The notes under the pieces are model-generated. The model did no database searches. It was not told the origin of the DNA and saw only the letters and a list, made by a program, of their open reading frames with translations. From Psychroflexus torquis ATCC 700755 (lineage in GTDB: Bacteria; Bacteroidota; Bacteroidia; Flavobacteriales; Flavobacteriaceae), in the NCBI RefSeq assembly GCF_000153485.2, contig NC_018721.1, positions 3,906,001 to 3,970,000 of the forward strand: a DNA stretch of 64,000 nt. Reading direction: 5' to 3'. Position 1 is the stretch's first letter. Each line of letters begins with the position of its first letter. Positions 36,660 to 45,696 of this stretch are shown here, one piece after another. The position numbers and the translations under genes are program-made.

Positions 36660-36819
36660 GAAAACCATTTTAAATTTTTCAAAAAAACCATCGCATCTTC
36701 ATTGTAACATTTGTAGAACAAACCCTCCCTGTAAAGGGTTACAGTTTTCAGGCAGGCCTGTCGAAGTTTTTGTCTATCGGCAAGCCATATGTTAAGTTAT
36801 TGGCAAAAGTTTATTCTGC

Positions 36820-39564
36820 TCAATTTTCAATGCAACGACATGATGATCCGCCATTTTTTGGAGAATTACTATTACCAAGTTGACCACTATCAGTTCTAAC
36901 AAAGAACTTTTGAGAATTTTGTGTGTTTAATTCTCTACTAATATGAAAACTTGCGGATATTCCTAAATTAAAAAATGTACCATTACTTCCATTGCGCCCA
37001 CCGCTTGGTAATGCATTAAACTCTGTTTCATTAGTCGCATTTTCGTTTGGTGGTTGCCATAATGTGGTTCCAACTTGTTTTAAACTTCCACCTGTAAAAT
37101 TAACACCATAATTTGCATTCAAATAGTTACCAAGTTCCGCTTTTTCTGCTGAACTTGGTACGTGCCATCCGACTGGACAAATACCCTGTACATTATTGTC
37201 AGATACATCGCCTCTTATTACAGCACCAAATGTATATAATGCTCCATAGATGTTTTTATTTGATACATCATCGTTGTACCAACAAAATGAAGTATTAGTA
37301 TTATCATTTAATTGATTTCCCCAATCTGTATCTGAAGTTACAAGTGTCAGAGGAGTACCATCAGAATATTGAGTTACTTTCAAATTTTCTGCCATCCAAA
37401 CTTGATTTCCTATTTGAACAGTTTGATAAACATTTCCATCAATATCAGTAACTGTAATACTGCTGTCTGTTGTTGTAAATGACCAAATAGGACTTTCCGC
37501 CAAAATATCATTGCTACTGCTTATTGTTTGAACTTTCCAGTAATAGGGTGTTGCCTCTTGTAAGTTGGAGTAATTTAATGTATTTACGTTTGCATCAAGG
37601 TTAAATACGGTGTTTGGATTTGAATTTGTATCGAAATATACTTTAAATGTTGCATCAGTTGGCGTGTTGTTTCCTTCTGTAAAAGATAGATTGCCGTTTA
37701 GGCTTATATTGGTAGAATTGTCGTTTGGTATTGGATTATACGCAGGTTCTGTAGTGCTAGAACTATTTAATGTTGTAAAACTTATTTCATTACCATAAGC
37801 AGTTCCTTCACTATTTGTGGCATAAGCTTTTACGTAGTAAGTTGTGTTTGCCGTTAAACCAGTCATATTACTTGTAAATACACCTGTTCCAGTTCCATCA
37901 TTTGATGTAATGTCTGCTGTTGTTGGATTTGGTGTTGTACTGTAACAGATACCTTTTACTGTTACGGCATTTCCACCGTCATCTGTAACATTTCCGCCAC
38001 TTGTGGCAGAGTTTTGTGTTATGCCAGTTATTGAATTTGTTGTAAGTGTAAGTACTGATGGTGAATCGTTAAACTCAAAACTAAAAATAGAACTTTTTGA
38101 AATTATTACATCATCATTATTTTTAGCAAATACTTTCCAAAAATAAGTGCCGTTAGCAGGTGTATCTGTTAATGTATAGGTGAGACTACTTGAAGTGCCA
38201 ACAACATCTAAATTTGTTTCCGAAGTACCCATAAATACCTCATAGGTTACAGGTTCAGAAATAGTAGATGACCATTCAAAAACAATAGGACTGGTATTGA
38301 GTACTTCATTATCTAAAGGACTTATATTTTCAAGACTTGATAAATAATAAGTTCCTTGACCAAGTTGTATGTAATCTGAATCCCATAAAGTAGAATCGTA
38401 ATCTACATCCATAAAAGTGCCCATTACATTTACATTTGCTTCTGCATTTAACTCAAAAAAATACCCATAATCCCAATTGATCTGTGGTAATTCAGTATTT
38501 ACATTAGCATTAAAACGAAGATTGGAATCTAGAAAAATACCAGCATTCGCTGTATCGTAGGAGGTAAATGCTAAGGTTAGTCCTACTCCTATGTATGGAG
38601 ATACTGATAATTCGATAGAACCATTAAATGAGTTTTCGGTAGTTATACTTACTGGTGGTGAAGCCTGAATAAGTTGCCATTGGTCATTTGCATTATCATA
38701 ATTAATGGTAGAGAATGCTGTAATATTTGTTTCGTTTGAAACAGAAACTGCAGCTGTAATATTACCATCTGCACCCATTCTTAGCACTAGGAAAGCATTA
38801 ACAGCAATTGAGGTTGGCAAACCCAATGTTAAAGGTACTTTTGCTAATTCAAAAGGTTCACTAGAGATATCAAATTCTTGCGTATTGCTCAACGTATTAA
38901 CTGCTTTGAGCTTTAAGTACATTGATAAATTGAATATTTTTGGAGTAAAAGGTACTGAACTAAAAATAAATATAGAATTATTTTCTTCTATTTCAAATGT
39001 GCCATCCCAAATAAGTTGGTCGTTGGTTGTTTCATAGTTACCATCATCGTCATATAATACCGTATTTATTTCAAACGCCTGCAAGTCATCACTGTAAGAA
39101 ACACTTATTGGTCTTTGTGTAGATTTTAAAGATTTAGATTTATTTACGGGTATAAAATTATCATAATCAATTTCTGCTTTTACATCAATAGATACTTCTT
39201 CATAAATTTCATCAAACCTTGCTTGTTTTATTTGAAAAGTAATTACATCACCTTCTTTAGAAATATCTGTAATTTCTCTTGCAAATCCATTAGGTGCATT
39301 TTGTGATTTCCCACTAACAAAAAATTGACCAATTTGTAGGTTGTGTATTTTTTCTGTAGTGGTATTTATCACTATTTGGTTTGCAGTTACACTGTTAATA
39401 TCTTCAGTAATATCTACAATGACTGTGCCTTCTGTTAATTTTGTGAAATTATTTTCATTAATAATTTCGACCTCTTTAATTGGTTCAAGTACTGTCACGT
39501 CATCATCCTTCTCACATCCGCTAATAAAAATTAATAACACAAGTAGGTAAAGTAATTTTTTCAT
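36820..39564 (-). CDS. Large lipoprotein with FN3-like repeats and C-terminal FISUMP domain
   Basis: A 914-residue surface-type protein. Starting at 39564 gives a lipoprotein signal (LLYLLVLLIFISGCEKDDD). Then come a long beta region, several fibronectin-III-like modules (one with SATSGGNVTDDGG, ICYSTTPNPTT, NTTYYVKAYATNSEGTAYG), and a C-terminal FISUMP (major paralogous) domain: VQIGNQVWMAENLKVT, YGALYTFGA, GICPVGWHVPSSAE, ALPSGGRNGSNG and a final SSCRCIEN. Function is unknown; such proteins are thought to be surface-exposed and adhesion-like. Confidence 0.82.
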   Translation of the reverse strand: MKKLLYLLVLLIFISGCEKDDDVTVLEPIKEVEIINENNFTKLTEGTVIVDITEDINSVTANQIVINTTTEKIHNLQIGQFFVSGKSQNAPNGFAREITDISKEGDVITFQIKQARFDEIYEEVSIDVKAEIDYDNFIPVNKSKSLKSTQRPISVSYSDDLQAFEINTVLYDDDGNYETTNDQLIWDGTFEIEENNSIFIFSSVPFTPKIFNLSMYLKLKAVNTLSNTQEFDISSEPFELAKVPLTLGLPTSIAVNAFLVLRMGADGNITAAVSVSNETNITAFSTINYDNANDQWQLIQASPPVSITTENSFNGSIELSVSPYIGVGLTLAFTSYDTANAGIFLDSNLRFNANVNTELPQINWDYGYFFELNAEANVNVMGTFMDVDYDSTLWDSDYIQLGQGTYYLSSLENISPLDNEVLNTSPIVFEWSSTISEPVTYEVFMGTSETNLDVVGTSSSLTYTLTDTPANGTYFWKVFAKNNDDVIISKSSIFSFEFNDSPSVLTLTTNSITGITQNSATSGGNVTDDGGNAVTVKGICYSTTPNPTTADITSNDGTGTGVFTSNMTGLTANTTYYVKAYATNSEGTAYGNEISFTTLNSSSTTEPAYNPIPNDNSTNISLNGNLSFTEGNNTPTDATFKVYFDTNSNPNTVFNLDANVNTLNYSNLQEATPYYWKVQTISSSNDILAESPIWSFTTTDSSITVTDIDGNVYQTVQIGNQVWMAENLKVTQYSDGTPLTLVTSDTDWGNQLNDNTNTSFCWYNDDVSNKNIYGALYTFGAVIRGDVSDNNVQGICPVGWHVPSSAEKAELGNYLNANYGVNFTGGSLKQVGTTLWQPPNENATNETEFNALPSGGRNGSNGTFFNLGISASFHISRELNTQNSQKFFVRTDSGQLGNSNSPKNGGSSCRCIEN

Positions 39565-39673
39565 AATGTTGAATTTATAGGTGAAGTATTCTAATGACAA
39601 TATGCTGTTATTTAAAATTTTGAATAACAGCATATCGGTATTTGTAAATTAATTTTTCATTTCATTTTCATTT

Positions 39674-39715
39674 ACCTACTTCAAAATTTAGTTGGCTTTT
39701 AGGCTTATTCCCAAC
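39674..39715. repeat. Short intergenic repeat II, copy 1
   Basis: A 42-bp stretch that matches 40760-40801 at 39 of 42 positions in the same orientation. It lies between the FISUMP gene and the next small gene; the second copy lies in the same relation to the 40403-40732 gene. Confidence 0.7.
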
Positions 39716-39756
39716 GCATTTTATACAATTAAACACAGTTACTTAAAGGTTTAATG

Positions 39757-40089
39757 TTATTTTTTTGCGTAAATCCTGTTTAAGGATTTAAATGTTCCAT
39801 TACTGTCAATTATTAGAGTTTCCTTTTCAAATCCATAGTCAATGGTTAGAAAGCCATCTTGACATTCGCAAATATGGGTAGAACTATTTTTATCTCTAGA
39901 TAAAGTTTTTTTAATTAGTATTATTTTATCCCCTTTTTTTTTGAAATCTCTTACTAAATTTCCTTTTCCAAAATATCCACTTTCAGTATTTGCCCATTTT
40001 CCAATAAATTCATCACAGGATTTAGTATTGCTATTTTTACAACTTAGCGTAATTGAGAAGGTAATAAATAATAATATTTTTGTTTTCAT
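39757..40089 (-). CDS. Small lipoprotein of unknown function
   Basis: A 110-residue protein with a short lipoprotein signal (ILLFITFSITLSCKNS). The body reads CDEFIGKWANTESGYFGKGNLVRDF, ICECQDGFLTIDYGFEKETLIID, a lipocalin-like or META-like layout of strands. Cysteines at CDEF and CEC may form a disulfide. Not recognised further. The 313-bp gap to the next gene (40090-40402) shows no feature I can support. Confidence 0.6.
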   Translation of the reverse strand: MKTKILLFITFSITLSCKNSNTKSCDEFIGKWANTESGYFGKGNLVRDFKKKGDKIILIKKTLSRDKNSSTHICECQDGFLTIDYGFEKETLIIDSNGTFKSLNRIYAKK

Positions 40090-40402
40090 TTGGTATTTAT
40101 TTATTAGTTATTGTCAATAGGAATGAGATTTTAATTGAAACAGATTTTCCATCGTTTTTTACTGGCTCACCTATTATTTGCTTTAATATTATCTTTATGA
40201 CAAGATTTGAAAATCAGACTTAATTAATATATCTTCAAATTGCTTATCTGAAGTGACATTAAGACTTATTATAATTCAATTACTCCCATTATAGTATATG
40301 GATTATTTTTATATTCTATGGTCGTAAAAAGTATAAGATAACTGTCAAATTGAAATAAGTGCTATTAAAGTCTTAGACTTTCTCATTGTAAATTATTTTC
40401 AG

Positions 40403-40732
40403 TTATTTGTATCTAATTACAATACCTGAAATACTTCCAATATCTTCCGTAACATTTATAATTGCATTACCTCCAATTGATGCTGCTTTTTCTTTTAATG
40501 CTTGTTGTATTTTATTTTCAGCCCTTTTTATAGCCATATTACTATATTTATCGGCACTTACTCTTCCTATTTCATCATATTCTTTATTGGGTTTTTTGCT
40601 TAAAAATATTTCAATAGAATTTGAGTCTGTCTGTTCATATTTCACATCAGAAGTACGCATAACAGAAGAAGTTTTACATGAATTTAGACTTATAATTCCT
40701 AGAAATGCAATTAAAAAAAGAATTTTTTTCAT
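40403..40732 (-). CDS. Small lipoprotein, possibly YbjQ/DUF4156-like
   Basis: A 109-residue protein with a lipoprotein signal (ILFLIAFLGIISLNSCKTS). The remainder, IEIFLSKKPNKEYDEIGRVSADKYS ... KAASIGGNAIINVTEDIG, follows the pattern of short envelope proteins related to YbjQ or DUF4156, with the conserved A-x-x-x-G-x-N/D-A-I/V motif. Function unknown. Confidence 0.6.
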   Translation of the reverse strand: MKKILFLIAFLGIISLNSCKTSSVMRTSDVKYEQTDSNSIEIFLSKKPNKEYDEIGRVSADKYSNMAIKRAENKIQQALKEKAASIGGNAIINVTEDIGSISGIVIRYK

Positions 40733-41170
40733 AATAATTAGATTTATTTATATTACAACACCTACTTCAAAATTCAGTTGGCTTTTCGGTTTATTCCCAA
40801 CATTATGTATTTATCAAATAAAATAGTTCTATTTAAGTAACAACGTTCGTATTTATTATGTTATCGATAAAAAAAAAATGATATTCGGATAGATTTTGAT
40901 GAAAGTTTGTCTTTAAGTCGTGGAAATGGTCTCGAATAATGACTAACGTTTTTAAATATTACGAAAATAAGTTACAGGGTGTTTTGGTTTTTAGCTCTCC
41001 TCTTAATTTTGCTTTCGATAACAAAACCTTATCTTAAATAAATTGTGAGATATTATTAACTAGATAATTACCAATAACCGTAGTATTTAATTACCAAAAG
41101 TTAAATAATAGCAAACAAACTACAATACCAATTAGGACAACTAGTACAAAAACCAATGAAAATAAAACAT
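40733..41170. repeat. Intergenic stretch with short repeat II, copy 2
   Basis: A 438-bp AT-rich gap. The only feature seen is the 42-bp repeat at 40760-40801, matching 39674-39715. The rest holds no ORF or clear hairpin. Confidence 0.6.
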
Positions 41171-41974
41171 TTATGAATGATAAAGAGACACTAATCTTTT
41201 TTCAAAGGCCTTGGCGTAAGTTCTTTTTATTCTCAATTCTTGACCCATTATGGAAATTCTTGATCCATTAATTCTACCTTCTAGTATTTCTGGTGAAATA
41301 TTGACAATATAGCTTTCGTTTATTCTTACAAAGTAAGGTGGAATGTGTTTTAAGAGTTCTTTTAAAGAAGATTTCAAAAAGTAATATTCTTTATCTAGGG
41401 TTTTAAACCAGAGGTAGTTCACCCTTAGGTCTTCTAGCTCTTCATCTTCATTTAGATAAGGGGTAACCGTAAAAAAAGCAATTTTCTTATAAGGTACTGG
41501 AACTTTGGTTACCGCACCTCTCCCGTACTCTTTTACTTCATCTAAATAACCTACTAAGCCAATAAGTGCATCTTTTTCTGTAGTAAATAAATTGTTTTGT
41601 TTTTTATGCAAAACGGTGTGGATTGCTCTTGTAACCTCCTCTATATTTAAGCGAGGTTTAGTTTTTACAATAAATTGTTCGTGATTAGTATGTAAGCCTT
41701 TCGCAAAAGTAAAATCATCTTCTAAATCGGTGACGTAAATAAAAGGTATCTTATATTGAGAATGAAGTACTTTTCCTAAATCTATTCCGTCTTTTATACC
41801 TTGCAAATCAATATCCAACAACACTATATCTGGAGTATTTTCTTTAATTCTTAGTATAGCTTCATCAAAGGTTTTTGTGTATTTATCAACGGTAAAATTT
41901 TGCTTTACAAGCGCTCTTCTCAATCGTTCGTACAATGCTGACTGGTCTTCTACAATAAGTATATGTGCTTTCAT
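41171..41974 (-). CDS. LytTR-family response regulator
   Basis: A 267-residue regulator: receiver domain with the acidic pair in ILIVEDQSA, phospho-acceptor D54 in DIVLLDIDLQG and the conserved K in FIVKTKPR; then a C-terminal LytTR DNA-binding domain (YYFLKSSLKELLKHIPPYFVRINESYIVNI ... RIKRTYAKAFEKRL). It begins 2 bp after the histidine kinase gene, so it is the cognate partner. Target genes are not evident. Confidence 0.88.
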   Translation of the reverse strand: MKAHILIVEDQSALYERLRRALVKQNFTVDKYTKTFDEAILRIKENTPDIVLLDIDLQGIKDGIDLGKVLHSQYKIPFIYVTDLEDDFTFAKGLHTNHEQFIVKTKPRLNIEEVTRAIHTVLHKKQNNLFTTEKDALIGLVGYLDEVKEYGRGAVTKVPVPYKKIAFFTVTPYLNEDEELEDLRVNYLWFKTLDKEYYFLKSSLKELLKHIPPYFVRINESYIVNISPEILEGRINGSRISIMGQELRIKRTYAKAFEKRLVSLYHS

Positions 41975-41976
41975 AT

Positions 41977-43868
41977 TTATTTAGGAAATTTTATAGTTAA
42001 AGCAACCCCATTGTTATTTGTTAATGCAAAGTTGCCATTAAGTTGTTCAGCTAGGAGTTTGATAATGCGAAGACCAAATGATTCTGTAGTTTCAATATCA
42101 AAATTTTCAGGTAAACCTTTTCCGTTATCCGAAAGTGCCAATTCGTATGTATTGCCTTTATCGTTTATTTCAATTTTAACTATTCCTGCATTAGTATCAA
42201 AAGCGTATTTGTAGGAATTGGTTAAAAATTCGTTGATAATCAAGCCTACGGGAAAGGATTTATCTGCATGTAAATTAAGTTTGCCTTGTATCGACTTTTC
42301 GATGCTAATGTTTTCATTTGAAAAGGAGTTAGCAACATTGCTTGATAAAGTGTCAATGTATTTCTTTAGGTTGAGATTTGTTACATCCTCATTTTTGTAT
42401 AATTGCTGATGCACCTCATTTATACTATTTATCCTGTTTTGTAATTCAGTTAGTTTTTTTGAAAATTTACCATCAGCAAATTCCTCTTTAGCCACTTCTA
42501 TAAAGGTATCTATTATGGATAAATTGTTTTTTACACGGTGATGCAACTCTTTTTGTAAAGACTCAATTACCTCTTTTTGTTTTTTTGTTTTTTTAAGAGT
42601 AAAAAACAATATAATACAAATAATTAATATAATTATTATAGAAATAGATGTCAACAATAAGGTATTTTTTTTAGATTGTATCTCACTTTCATTGAGGTCT
42701 TGTTCTGTTTTTGAATTAAAAAATAATTCATCTGCTGCTCTTTTTTGATTTCTCACTTGTAAGCTATCTGTGAAATTTTTATAAAAATTAGTTTTTATGC
42801 TATCCTTAAATTTAACCCAGTTTAACAAACTTGTTTTAATAGCATTTTTGTCATTTGATTTAAAAGCAATTTCCTGCTTCAATTTTAAAATTCTTTCTCT
42901 AGTTTTACTATCATAATCTTTTATGTTTTCTATATCAATTTTTGCTTGCTCGTAATCTTTATCGCTAAAACTACTAAGAGCTCTCGTGAAATTTTCAACA
43001 TTAATTGTATCAGATAGTTTTTTGAGAGTTGCTAATTTTTCAATATAAACATCTGTTTCTTGTTTGTTCTGTTGCAATGAATGAGTGTAAATTAAATCCT
43101 GAGCAGTAACTCTTTTTAGTAAAATATTATTAGTATATGTGGCGACAGTATGGCTAACAGTTAATAAAGCAATCGCAAAAGGTATTTCACCCTCATTTAT
43201 AAGCGTTTGGGCAATACCATGTTTAAGTTCAATTTGAAGTTCAGGTATTGTAACTTTATGTATAATCATATGATTGATACCTTCTTTAAAATGGTTTACT
43301 GCTTCGTAAGTATCGTAGTGTACATTATATATATTTCCAAGTCCTATGCATGCTAATGCATAGCTCTCGGAAAACGAATTTGCACCACATTTTTTAGCTT
43401 TTATAAAATGTTCTATTGATAATGAAAATTTTTCTTGTTTAGCATATATTTTAGCGATTTTATTATGAGACTTACAGATTATTTCCTTATTTGCATAAGA
43501 GTATACTGATGCATTTCATTAAAAGAATCTATAGCTTCTTTATAATTTTGAGTAATCATGAATAGTGATCCTTTTAAAAAATTAGCACGTAGAACTAAAT
43601 CAGAAATAATACTATCAGTTTGGTTTATTTTTTTTGTTTCGGTAAGTATAAAATCTAGAATCTCTTGCCCTTTTTCAGTTTGTTGTAATAAGCGCATGTC
43701 GTTAAACCCTACTTCTAAAATACTATCAAGTAGTTTGACTTTTGCATTTGTAGAGGTATTGGATTCAAGCTTGCTGTAAAGAGTTTCAATTTGATTTTGA
43801 GAAAATGCAAGTGAAATAAAAAGTATATTGCAACTTATGAAAAACGCATTTTTTTTTGTTATTTGCAT
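41977..43868 (-). pseudogene. TPR-containing sensor histidine kinase split by a frameshift
   Basis: Two frames together make one kinase. The N-terminal frame (43868-43479) has a signal peptide (FFISCNILFISLAFSQNQ) and TPR-like helices ending NYKEAIDSFNEM. The C-terminal frame is open from 43517 to 41977 and continues the TPR pattern (AYAKQEKFSLSIEHFIKAKK-type helices), a membrane segment (LLLTSISIIIILIICIILFF), the H-box LQKELHHRVKNNLSIID of the HisKA_2 class and a HATPase domain. The shift lies between 43480 and 43515 and amounts to one missing base (or a -1 slip). Either the gene is broken or the sequence has an error. Confidence 0.75.
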
Positions 43869-44397
43869 AATTATATGGTTAATCTGTTTGACTTGTAATA
43901 CTGCTACTACAAAAGAAAATGTTAAAACGTATCTAGATAATGAATATAACTATAAATATTTAAATAAAATTGTTCATTTTAAATATAATAAAGAAGATGT
44001 CATATATTGTGAAAACCGTATAAAATTAAATGAAAATGTTATTTTTCAGTTTTCTTCTTTTTCTGGAAGTCCTGATGAACGGATTAATCATCCTTATAAA
44101 GACCAAAGTAAATTAATAAAGGAGCGAAAAGAATTGTCTACAAATTACGTAGGTTTGATTCTTCGATTTAAAAGTGTAGACTCCCTAGCTTTTAGTTATG
44201 GTAGAGAATTTTTTTATGCCTTTTGTTCTTACAAAATAGATTTTCACACTTGTTTTTATGATAATAATTCATTAATCTTACATTTAGAAGACTCAGATTC
44301 TATAAAGAAAATACAATTTAAAATGAAAAAAAGTTATTTAAATACCATACGGGTTGAGTCTATTTTGAACCCTCTTATTACATCAAATGAAAATTGA
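43837..44397 (+). CDS. Putative lipoprotein of unknown function, overlapping the kinase gene head to head
   Basis: A 186-residue protein starting MKNAFFFVICIIIWLICLTC, a lipoprotein-like signal, then a body with WxF-like strands (NVIFQFSSFSGSPDERINHP, YVGLILRFKSVDSLAFSYG, LILHLEDSDSIKKIQF). Not recognised. Its first 32 bp are antisense to the start of the histidine kinase gene, an unusual arrangement. A start nine bases upstream is also possible. Confidence 0.55.
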   Translation: MKNAFFFVICIIIWLICLTCNTATTKENVKTYLDNEYNYKYLNKIVHFKYNKEDVIYCENRIKLNENVIFQFSSFSGSPDERINHPYKDQSKLIKERKELSTNYVGLILRFKSVDSLAFSYGREFFYAFCSYKIDFHTCFYDNNSLILHLEDSDSIKKIQFKMKKSYLNTIRVESILNPLITSNEN

Positions 44398-44666
44398 TTA
44401 ATAGCTTTAGCTTCCTATTTAATTTAAAAAAAATTGAGTCCTGTTCCGCAAAGTTTGCAACTTTAAAGTTCTTAAGTAAACTTTCCAACAATTTCAAAAT
44501 CTCAACCTAAAATTCCAACTTAAAACACCTATTATGTTATAAGCTCCATCCCAGCCAAAAGAGTAAATACTCCCTTGTAAAAATATTTTAAGTCAAAACG
44601 CAGCTTTACAGAGGCTTATCCTAAGGCCTACTATAAAGAAGGGTAACTTATAATTAAATTAAGATT

Positions 44667-44861
44667 ATGGTAAATACCAAAGACGGAAGTAGCAGAGCAG
44701 CGAACATTATTAAAAATTGAATTAGAGCGAGGACTGCTCTTCAATTTTTAGGCACCTAGGAACAATTATACAATCCAGATCTTAAAGCTGTCAAGTTTGC
44801 CCACTTTAAAAAAGAAAGTGAAATTTTAGTCACACCAAATTCGGTATTTTTAAAAATTTAA
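44667..44861 (+). pseudogene. KilA-N domain fragment with two stop codons
   Basis: In one frame the sequence reads MVNTKDGSSRAANIIKN, stop, IRARTALQFLGT, stop, EQLYNPDLKAVKFAHFKKES. This matches the KilA-N domain, in which both stops fall exactly where Trp is conserved (KNW, GTWEQ); TGG has become TGA and TAG. KilA-N proteins are typical of phages and other mobile elements. The stretch 44398-44666 shows no recognisable gene. Confidence 0.7.
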
Positions 44862-44908
44862 TATCGCAGCGAGTGAATAAAAAAATAACTGCGTTAGAAG
44901 TTAAATAA

Positions 44909-45009
44909 TGTGATATATCTATTTTTAATAAAAAAGAGGAAGACTATATTTCTTTAACGGATAGTGCTCGTATTAAAAATAAAGACGATCCAAAGGATGT
45001 AGTGATAAT
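44909..45009 (+). pseudogene. KilA-N N-terminal fragment fused in frame to the ychF fragment
   Basis: Reads ISIFNKKEEDYISLTDSARI then KNKDDPKDVVI, the opening of a KilA-N domain (EDYISLTDIA... DPKDV). At 45010 it passes in frame, without a break, into codon 169 of ychF. The junction is the right border of the inserted block. Confidence 0.7.
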
Positions 45010-45601
45010 TGGTTTGGAAACTGGCAAGTCGGTGAGGGCTTTAGAAATTTCTGAAGAAGATCGTGAGGATATTGTAAAGCCCATGCAGCTCATTACCGAT
45101 AAGCCTGTGATGTATGTCTGTAATGTTGATGAAGGCTCTGCCGTGAATGGCAATGCGCACGTAGATCGTGTGATGGCATCGGTAACTGACGAAGATGCGG
45201 AAGTTTTGGTTCTTGCTGTCGGTATTGAAGCCGATATTGCAGAATTGGAGGACTATGAGGAACGTAAGCTTTTCCTTGAAGATATTGGTTTAGAAGAGGC
45301 AGGTGCTGGAAAATTGATTCGCTCGGCTTATAGATTGTTAAATCAACAGACTTATTTTACCGTTGGAAAGAAAGAAGTGATAGCATGGACAGTAAAAGTA
45401 GGAGCAACGGCACCACAAACAGCTGGAGTGATACACTCAGACTTTGAGCACGGCTTTATTCGAGCAGAGGTTATCAAATTTGATGATTTTGTGCACTTTG
45501 GCAGTGAAGCAAAAATAAGAGATGCTGGTAAACTTAGCGTTGAAGGTAAGGAGTACATCGTGAAAGATGGTGATATTATGAATTTTAGATTTAACGTGTA
45601 G
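45010..45601 (+). pseudogene. ychF: 3' fragment of ychF (right copy)
   Basis: Codons 169-364 of ychF, including the TGS domain but lacking the P-loop and most of the ATPase domain. Compared with the intact gene it has 17 synonymous changes and only two amino-acid changes (Arg to Ile in KKEVIAWTV, Ala to Thr in APQTAG). There is no proper start; the nearest candidate is a GTG at 45002. It is unlikely to be functional on its own. Confidence 0.88.
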
Positions 45602-45623
45602 AACATCACACCCTATAGAGCTA

Positions 45624-45658
45624 GAGCCCCAGTTCAAAATTTGAACTGGGGCTTTTTT
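45624..45658 (+). terminator. Terminator of ychF (right copy)
   Basis: AGCCCCAGTTCAA and TTGAACTGGGGCT pair and lead into T residues. Two substitutions separate it from the left copy; one lies in the loop region. Confidence 0.9.
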
Positions 45659-45673
45659 GGGCTTATAAAAGGT

Positions 45674-45681
45674 TACCTTTG
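45674..45681 (+). promoter_or_regulatory. Likely -7 element of the DEAD-box helicase operon
   Basis: TACCTTTG matches TAnnTTTG, 15 bp before the ATG at 45697. The left copy of the repeat diverges inside this element, so only the right copy retains it. Confidence 0.5.
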
Positions 45682-45696
45682 CAAAAATATTTTTTT

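Larger units (their letters stand above)
45010..45676 (+). repeat. Right copy of the 667-bp ychF direct repeat
   Basis: Gap-free match to 31459-32125. It runs through the terminator and stops inside the promoter of the DEAD-box helicase gene, at 45676. Confidence 0.92.

Noticed and set aside
43480..43515. Programmed frameshift in the sensor kinase
   Set aside because: No convincing slippery heptamer with downstream structure is seen in the short window where the frames overlap; mutation or sequence error is simpler.
32126..45009. Prophage or integrative conjugative element
   Set aside because: Apart from KilA-N remnants there is no integrase, relaxase, portal, terminase or conjugation gene in the block, so only a generic foreign or recombined segment can be claimed.
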